Below, in pieces: positions 1-4,483 of a stretch of DNA of 6,178 nt; the first letter of the stretch is position 1; each line of letters starts with the position of its first letter. The notes under the pieces are model-generated. The model was given only the letters and a program-made list of their open reading frames with translations. It ran no database searches and was not told where the DNA came from. The translations under genes were made by a program, and so were the position numbers. Source of the stretch: an uncultured Chlorobiaceae bacterium (lineage in GTDB: Bacteria; Bacteroidota; Chlorobiia; Chlorobiales; Chlorobiaceae); the NCBI GenBank assembly GCA_903838095.1, contig CAILXE010000063.1, forward strand, positions 1 through 6,178, read 5' to 3'.

Positions 1-808
1 TAGCATCAATCTGGCCGGATTTCAGCATGGCCAGCCGGGTGGTGTATTCAGGGACCACCATAAAAATCATGTTTTTGATGACAGCCGGATGGGGCAGTGT
101 TGATAAGGGATTTGTGACCAGCTCAAGTTTTTCCTGGCGAGTCCACTGTTTAATCCTGAAAGGGCCTGCGCTGACTATCGGTATTTCATGAGCTCTCGTG
201 CGGATCTCATCGGGTGAAAATGCTTTGAAAACATGTTCTGCAACCGGCATCAGATCGTTGAAATGATCCAGAACAATCTCCTGCGCCATGGATTTACTGA
301 AATGGAGCACCAGTGTTGAATCGTCCGGCGTTTCAACGGAGCGATCGATATCTGCCGTTCCATCCGGCAGCAGCAGCAGATCATTGAGATAATGCTGTCG
401 TGTACTGGCGATTTTGGGGTTCTTGTACAAGCCGTAAGAGAACTTGAAATCATGCGATGTCACCTTTTTTCCATCTTCCCAGAGAACTCCGTTCCGCAAG
501 TGGAACGTGACAGTTTTTCCATTGCCGGAAAATTCCCAGCTTTTGGCGGCGTTGGGTAAAAAAGTAATGCCACCTTTTTTTTCATTATACGTGGGTTTTA
601 CCAGTGAAGGATAGAGTAGCTTGCATACCTCCCGTGACATCGAAAACTGGATGAGCAGGGGATTGAGATAGTCGAAATCGGCAGAAATAGCTGTAATAAT
701 GCGGTCGCGACGCAACTCGTCACTGTTCTGGCGACAGGCTGAGATTCCGACGAGCATCAAAAGTATGGCTATGGTGTGAACAAATTTTTGCGAGGGTGTT
801 CGTTTCAT
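1..808 (-). CDS. ABC transporter substrate-binding lipoprotein, SBP_bac_5 (oligopeptide/dipeptide/nickel) family, 3' part beyond window
   Basis: This is the first 269 codons of an extracytoplasmic solute-binding protein that would deliver peptides (or a related ligand) to an Opp/Dpp-type ABC permease. The start is the ATG at 808-806. It gives a lipoprotein signal: a basic N-terminus (MKRTPSQK), a hydrophobic stretch at residues 11-21, and the lipobox I-S-A-C with Cys25 as the lipidated residue, so the protein should be membrane-anchored. Family landmarks are the segment at residues 88-121 (AKSWEF, GKTVTFHLRNG, WEDGKKVTSHDF), which matches the SBP family 5 signature. Two others are AGPFRIKQW at 214-222 and EYTTRLAMLKSGQIDA at the window edge. 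Family members are usually about 500-600 residues, so roughly half is missing. No permease gene is visible. AAGGA sits one base from the ATG, too close for a normal Shine-Dalgarno. The ligand cannot be told from this part. The gene is separated from pstS by a strong terminator and should have its own promoter in 809-957. Confidence 0.9.
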   Translation of the reverse strand, partial: MKRTPSQKFVHTIAILLMLVGISACRQNSDELRRDRIITAISADFDYLNPLLIQFSMSREVCKLLYPSLVKPTYNEKKGGITFLPNAAKSWEFSGNGKTVTFHLRNGVLWEDGKKVTSHDFKFSYGLYKNPKIASTRQHYLNDLLLLPDGTADIDRSVETPDDSTLVLHFSKSMAQEIVLDHFNDLMPVAEHVFKAFSPDEIRTRAHEIPIVSAGPFRIKQWTRQEKLELVTNPLSTLPHPAVIKNMIFMVVPEYTTRLAMLKSGQIDA

Positions 809-871
809 GTCCTTGCATTTGTGGTTAAATATTTCGTTATCAGAAGGTAGGAAAAACAATGGACAATTTTT

Positions 872-944
872 CTCAACTGAGCAGGAGCATCGCTGATGCC
901 CACTGTTTTGGGTGATTGTTGTATTTTAGCTCCTCAGGAGTGGG
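872..944 (-). other. Dyad-rich leader upstream of the binding-lipoprotein gene
   Basis: This lies in the 149-base gap between the pstS terminator and the lipoprotein start. It contains several short inverted repeats. CTCA/TGAG is at 872-881, GCATC/GATGC at 887-899, CTCC/GGAG at 930-940, CCCACT (899-904) pairs with AGTGGG (939-944), and AGGAGC (883-888) pairs with GCTCCT (929-934). Some of these share bases, so they could form mutually exclusive structures in a leftward transcript whose leader starts here. No recognised riboswitch or T-box pattern was identified, and no convincing -35/-10 pair could be fixed. The dyads are visible in the sequence; a regulatory role is inference only. Confidence 0.3.
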
Positions 945-957
945 TATGTTGGCAGAC

Positions 958-995
958 GCAAAAAGCCGGCTCAGATGAGAGCCGGCTTTTTTGCA
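958..995 (-). terminator. Intrinsic terminator after pstS, symmetrical (bidirectional)
   Basis: There is a perfect inverted repeat with 16-base arms (958-973 and 980-995) around a 6-base loop. The GC-rich core GCCGGCTC/GAGCCGGC is flanked by six A on the left and six T on the right. On the minus strand it gives a hairpin followed by a U-run, 35 bases beyond the pstS stop, so it ends the pstS transcript. The A/T flanks make it equally good on the plus strand, although no plus-strand gene was seen to its left. It separates pstS from the lipoprotein gene. Confidence 0.95.
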
Positions 996-1030
996 TTGGA
1001 GGTTGTTAAAAGAGCAGATTCCGCAAGCCG

Positions 1031-1861
1031 TCAATAATAGTTCACAAAACCGGTTTCGTGGATGATGTTTTTCCCTTCGATGGTTTTCGGCAGATCGATG
1101 AACTGCTTGACAGCTCCAGTTGGCTGGCCGTTGGTGTACATGAAGAGCGGACGATGAATAGGATAGGTGTTGTTCCTGACTGTCTTGACGTCAGCTTCAA
1201 TACCGTCAACCAGAACTGCTTTGACTGATGCGTCAACAAAACCGAGGCCGATATAGCTGATGGCGGCAGGGGTAGATGCTACGCGGCTCTTGATGGCGCC
1301 GTTGCTTGACTGGGTCTCTGCTCTCTTGGAAATCGGATTATCTTTACCCATGACCAGCTCTTTAAAAGAGTCGGCAGTACCGCTGTTTGATTCACGCTGG
1401 ATCATCACGATCGGAGCATTCGGTCCACCAACCTCGCTCCAGTTGGTGTACTTGCCCATATAAATTCCCCGAATCTGTGCTTTTGTCAGTGCGTTGACGC
1501 GGTTGCTCGGATGAACTACAATACAGAGGCCGTCAAGCGCAACGATATGCTCGACAGGGTTGACCCCTTTGCTTCTGGCAGCGGCCAGTTCCTTGTCTTT
1601 CATGGGGCGTGACATGGTAGCGATGTCACAGGTTTTATTAATCAAGCTTTTCGCACCATTCCCCGAGCCGGACTCACTCACGGTAACCTGAACGCCAGTG
1701 CTTCTGGTAAAATGAGTTGCAAATGCTTTAGCTATAGGTCCAACCGTCGTTGAGCCGTCAATAACTATTTTGCCGGCAGCTCCGGCTGTGCCTGAAACCA
1801 TAACTCCAAACACGGTGGCACATAAAAGTATTTTTCTGAAGAAGTTCATGTCGATTTTCAT
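1031..1861 (-). CDS. pstS: Phosphate ABC transporter periplasmic phosphate-binding protein, short PstS type
   Basis: This 276-residue periplasmic binding protein captures inorganic phosphate for the PstCAB permease. A signal peptide spans residues 1-28 or so (FFRK, a hydrophobic core ILLCATVFGVMV, likely cleavage in GTAGA-AGK). Ligand-loop motifs typical of PstS are present in order: DGSTTVGPIAKAF (35-47), SESGSGNGAKSL (62-73), DIATMSRPMKDKEL (79-92) and QRESNSGTADSF (155-166). It is about 70 residues shorter than E. coli PstS, as is usual for the PBP-like/TIGR02136 phosphate-binding subgroup. The ATG at 1861 is used, but Met5 (1849) would give an equally good signal peptide, and neither has a clear Shine-Dalgarno. 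The gene is followed by a strong terminator rather than pstC, so it is an orphan on this side. It lies downstream of a porin and near ppk, which fits a phosphate-acquisition role. A phosphate-sensing or sulfate/other-anion role is possible but less likely. Confidence 0.92.
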   Translation of the reverse strand: MKIDMNFFRKILLCATVFGVMVSGTAGAAGKIVIDGSTTVGPIAKAFATHFTRSTGVQVTVSESGSGNGAKSLINKTCDIATMSRPMKDKELAAARSKGVNPVEHIVALDGLCIVVHPSNRVNALTKAQIRGIYMGKYTNWSEVGGPNAPIVMIQRESNSGTADSFKELVMGKDNPISKRAETQSSNGAIKSRVASTPAAISYIGLGFVDASVKAVLVDGIEADVKTVRNNTYPIHRPLFMYTNGQPTGAVKQFIDLPKTIEGKNIIHETGFVNYY

Positions 1862-1897
1862 AATTGAGTTAATAGATGATAAATATAAAAGAGTTTA

Positions 1898-1936
1898 CTT
1901 ATAATAAACCGGTTATGCAAGACAGCCCTTCAGCAG
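1898..1936 (-). promoter_or_regulatory. Candidate pstS promoter with Pho-box-like half-site
   Basis: Reading leftward, TATAAG at 1903-1898 matches five of six bases of the sigma-70 -10 element and would start transcription about 30 bases before the pstS ATG. No good -35 is found at the right distance. Instead CTGTCTT lies at 1925-1919, matching six of seven bases of the E. coli Pho-box half-site CTGTCAT. An 11-base register upstream holds a poor second half, CTGCTGA (1936-1930). A weak -35 overlapped by activator half-sites is the layout of PhoB-dependent promoters. The second half is poor and the distance to the -10 is slightly long, so this is a tentative call. Confidence 0.3.
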
Positions 1937-1952
1937 CAGGAACAGTCTTGCA
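1916..1952 (-). other. Stem-loop between porin and pstS
   Basis: Perfect 8-base arms TGCAAGAC (1916-1923) and GTCTTGCA (1945-1952) enclose 21 bases. In the leftward transcript the stem extends to 13 pairs with one U-U mismatch and two G-U pairs, closing an 11-base loop. In the opposite transcript the G-U positions become A-C and do not pair, so the fold favours RNA made in the direction of the genes. No U-run follows, so it is not a canonical terminator. It may protect the 3' end of the porin mRNA, attenuate read-through into pstS, or be a DNA dyad operator. Confidence 0.5.
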
Positions 1953-1997
1953 AACCAGCCACACAACCAAACGAAAGAACAAACAAGCACACCCTTG

Positions 1998-3158
1998 TCA
2001 GAATTTGACGATAGCATCAAGCTGCAACTGATGAAGCTTAGGATTATACGTCGTAGCAGATGCGTCAATATTGTTATACTGATAATATCTTGCTCCGATA
2101 GTCAGGTTCTGGACAACATGATAGGTTCCTGCAACCTCAAAACCTTTGATATTGACTATATCAACCGGTTTTCTGTCGGAATCAGTGAGCAACGGGAAAA
2201 CAGCATCTCTTTGAATTCTGACGTATTTTGCATCAAGAGCCCAATCGCCTACTTGTTTTGCATCACCTAACGTCACACCTCCAAGCCATGCTTTTCTTTT
2301 ACTGTCATTAATGCTGGAATGTTCTGTATTCGTTGTCGTATTGAAAGCATATTGACCGTAAATTTTCCAGGGTAGTTTTTCGGTGAGCTGACCGCCAACT
2401 TTTCCGAAGAGTTCGGCAATATTATATCCTGAATTTGTCCAGTTGGCCGGGACACTTGTAGACAAGGGAGGGGCAGGGACGTTCGTATCATAAATTAAAA
2501 GGTTCTTCAGGTTTTTATACAAATTGTATCCTGCGCCAAACAGATAGCTTATGTCATTGATTTCACCCTTGTATGCGCCCTGAGCCAGGTACAGGTATGG
2601 ACTGGATACCGTTGAGCTATTATATTCGTTAAGAAAATAGTAGCCGGCAATACCAATCAATCCGTCTTTTTCTTTGCCGTTGGCATCCTTGCCGTACTGC
2701 AGTGTTGCACCTTCAAAGGTCAGGTCAGAATCATAAACAAGGTTGTCAACCCGTATAATCGTATTGGAGACATCTCTTTTACCGATCAGCAGGTTTACCT
2801 TGCCGTCAAGAGCTGTCGGATGGTAGTCAATGAACGCCTCGTTGAGATAGATGTTTTTTGGCTGGAAAGTCCCCGTAAATGTTTGATTTCGAGATATAGT
2901 CTCCTTTGTCGCATCGTCACCTGTCGCAATCTGGAAGCCGGAAGAAAGCTCTTCGTTGATCCAGACAGAGGCTCCAAGACGGACGCGGGTGCGAACGCGG
3001 CTGCTGCCGTTTGTGTCGGCATTACTCGTTGCGGTTGGTGAGGTATGCTGTGACTCAAAACGTTCTCGAACATCACCACTCCAGTTCCAGTCAGCAGCTT
3101 CTGCTTTATTGAACCCGAGGGCAGCAGCCAAGCCGACAATCAATGCAACTTTTTTCAT
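1998..3158 (-). CDS. Putative outer-membrane porin (beta-barrel), phosphate-gene context
   Basis: This is a 386-residue exported protein with a clear Sec signal peptide: MKK, a hydrophobic core at residues 4-16, then NKAEA with cleavage before ADW. The mature part has the look of a porin barrel. Short amphipathic strands alternate with polar loops rich in N, D, G, S and T (for example VRTRVRLGASVW at 55-66, KIYGQYAFN at 265-273, LTIGARYYQYN at 352-362). The last strand ends LQLDAIVKF with the terminal Phe that serves as the outer-membrane assembly signal. It resembles the 'putative porin' families seen in Gram-negative bacteria; I do not recognise a named member. It would let small solutes through the outer membrane. 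Sitting between a phosphoesterase and pstS, it may favour phosphate or another anion, and the Arg-rich strand at 54-60 would suit this, but that is inference. The start is the only ATG that precedes the signal peptide, and no Shine-Dalgarno is visible. It probably has its own promoter in the 184-base gap upstream. Confidence 0.8.
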   Translation of the reverse strand: MKKVALIVGLAAALGFNKAEAADWNWSGDVRERFESQHTSPTATSNADTNGSSRVRTRVRLGASVWINEELSSGFQIATGDDATKETISRNQTFTGTFQPKNIYLNEAFIDYHPTALDGKVNLLIGKRDVSNTIIRVDNLVYDSDLTFEGATLQYGKDANGKEKDGLIGIAGYYFLNEYNSSTVSSPYLYLAQGAYKGEINDISYLFGAGYNLYKNLKNLLIYDTNVPAPPLSTSVPANWTNSGYNIAELFGKVGGQLTEKLPWKIYGQYAFNTTTNTEHSSINDSKRKAWLGGVTLGDAKQVGDWALDAKYVRIQRDAVFPLLTDSDRKPVDIVNIKGFEVAGTYHVVQNLTIGARYYQYNNIDASATTYNPKLHQLQLDAIVKF

Positions 3159-3192
3159 AACAAAGTATTAGATGGGTTTGTATTATTTGATC

Positions 3193-3251
3193 ATTAAAAA
3201 CATAAAAAGCAGTTTTGCATATCAATTTCATGCACAATAGAAAGTACTATT
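3193..3251 (-). promoter_or_regulatory. Candidate promoter/operator region of the porin gene
   Basis: The 184-base gap between the phosphoesterase stop and the porin start holds no gene. Leftward promoter candidates are TTGATA (3225-3220, five of six to the -35 consensus) with TATGTT (3204-3199) at a short 15-base spacing, or TTTAAT (3198-3193, five of six to -10) without a good -35. Two small dyads lie side by side: TGCAT-N9-ATGCA (3216-3234), overlapping the -35 candidate, and AATAG-N6-CTATT (3236-3251). They could be repressor or activator sites. No clear Pho-box repeat was found here. The dyads are directly visible; their function is inferred. Confidence 0.25.
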
Positions 3252-3342
3252 CGTTCTGTTGAGGAATTGTTACGGGAGTGCTACAAGCTTGCAAACAAAG
3301 AGCTGCGCTGGAACTCAGATTTAAAAGAGGGACGTGTCAGTG

Positions 3343-4464
3343 TTATGCCAGCAGATGAAGGCGGGAAAAAACATAATCAAGAGAGTCTTCATTCAGAATA
3401 ATCCTGGAAAATTCAGTCGAACCAAGTTTTGTTGGCCGATTATCTTGTTCTCTGTCGAATTCAGGGCTCTGATTTCCATTGTACCAGCAAACCAGCCTTA
3501 TCGTATTCCCTTCAATTTCAAGGGCAGTGATACCACGTTTTCCAATTGTGCATCCTGAGTTGAAGAGACTTGGAATGGTGAGATTATTGTAAATACCACT
3601 GCGAAGGCTGATCTTTTTCCCTTGTTTGAAACAGGCTGCAAGTTCAATTTTCATCGATTCAATCTGCTCCTTGATTGCTGTGCGGTGTTCTTCTGCAGCG
3701 ATAGGATACATCCTGCAAAAATCTTCGATCTTGTAATTCAGAAAATCCATTTTGGCAAGAGATTCAAAGAGCGGACGATGGGTATGGCCTATGATGGAGA
3801 CAATTTTTTCCCGGTTTGAAAATTCATAGATCGATTTTTCGACAGCGAATCGTCGCCGACTGTTGTGGGCAACTGAGAAGTTTTTTATACCGGCAGGCTT
3901 GGCAATGTAACGGAGAACAAAGATTGCGGCACGGCTGACAACTGGAAACGTCTCCCACATAAAGACAGAGGCCTGATGGCCATGAAAAAGCAGGATGGTT
4001 TCTTTGCCATACTTGAATTTCAGCGATTCTGCCATTGATGAAGCAAGCTTGTAATTTTTCTGACCAAGCAAAGGGGCATCATGGTTTCCATAGGTTTTCC
4101 AGAAAAAGCCGTTCTGCTCAAACCTTTGAAAAAGGTTGTAAAAATCACCCCACTGAGATTCAATGCTTCCTAAAGGAAACTTTAACAGCTCTTCAATATC
4201 GCCATTGAGCACAAGAGAGTATTTTTGGGGCAGGTAATGGCGTTCAAGGATGTTTTTAACCAAGTCGGAATTTTTCCTGAACTCATCAAGTCTGCCGCCA
4301 TTGCCCATGTGCAGATCGCTGAGAATAACGACTTTTGATGAGCGATCAAGATGAACCGGCTTTGCTGTCTCAAGCAGTCGTTCCAAATGGGGGTGCTTTC
4401 GCTGATGAAGCCACATCACGTTATTTCCAAAACAGAATGCACTGCTTGATAATCCCATTGCCAT
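3343..4464 (-). CDS. Calcineurin-like metallophosphoesterase, cytoplasmic, substrate unknown
   Basis: This 373-residue two-metal hydrolase cleaves a phosphoester or phosphoanhydride bond. All five family motifs are present: LSDLH (D50, H52), NGD (D89), GNHD (N127, H128), FHGH (H161) and GHTH (H227, H229). The fold-closing strands are at about 301-328 (FNSGCTIGKRGITALEIEG). The core resembles LpxH/UDP-diacylglucosamine-pyrophosphatase-like enzymes, but a stretch of about 70 residues, part helical and charged (231-300), separates GHTH from the last strands. No signal peptide is evident, so the protein is probably cytoplasmic. It starts 19 bases after the ppk stop and is probably co-transcribed, so a polyphosphate-related substrate is possible; this is context only. 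The start is uncertain. The ATG at 4464 has a poor ribosome site, while Met17 (4416) is preceded by GGAAA at a 7-base spacing and removes an unusual N-terminus. All catalytic motifs are kept either way. Confidence 0.88.
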   Translation of the reverse strand: MAMGLSSSAFCFGNNVMWLHQRKHPHLERLLETAKPVHLDRSSKVVILSDLHMGNGGRLDEFRKNSDLVKNILERHYLPQKYSLVLNGDIEELLKFPLGSIESQWGDFYNLFQRFEQNGFFWKTYGNHDAPLLGQKNYKLASSMAESLKFKYGKETILLFHGHQASVFMWETFPVVSRAAIFVLRYIAKPAGIKNFSVAHNSRRRFAVEKSIYEFSNREKIVSIIGHTHRPLFESLAKMDFLNYKIEDFCRMYPIAAEEHRTAIKEQIESMKIELAACFKQGKKISLRSGIYNNLTIPSLFNSGCTIGKRGITALEIEGNTIRLVCWYNGNQSPEFDREQDNRPTKLGSTEFSRIILNEDSLDYVFSRLHLLA

Positions 4465-4483
4465 TATTTTCTGAGTGGGTAAT

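Noticed and set aside
859..915. Eighteen-codon plus-strand frame as an annotated gene
   Set aside because: It has a plausible ribosome site, but it is too short to support without conservation or expression, so it is kept only as an observation.
1953..1997. A/C-rich tract (nearly free of T on the plus strand) as a Rho-use site for the porin transcript
   Set aside because: In the leftward transcript the tract is G/U-rich and poor in C, the opposite of a Rho-binding site.
1995..2270. Plus-strand open frame opposite the 3' end of the porin gene
   Set aside because: It mirrors the porin coding sequence, has no ribosome site or domain, and the porin frame explains the region.
3159..3342. Terminator after the phosphoesterase gene
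   Set aside because: No GC-rich hairpin with a U-run was found after the stop; CAAGCTTG is only an 8-base palindrome. Read-through into the porin cannot be excluded.
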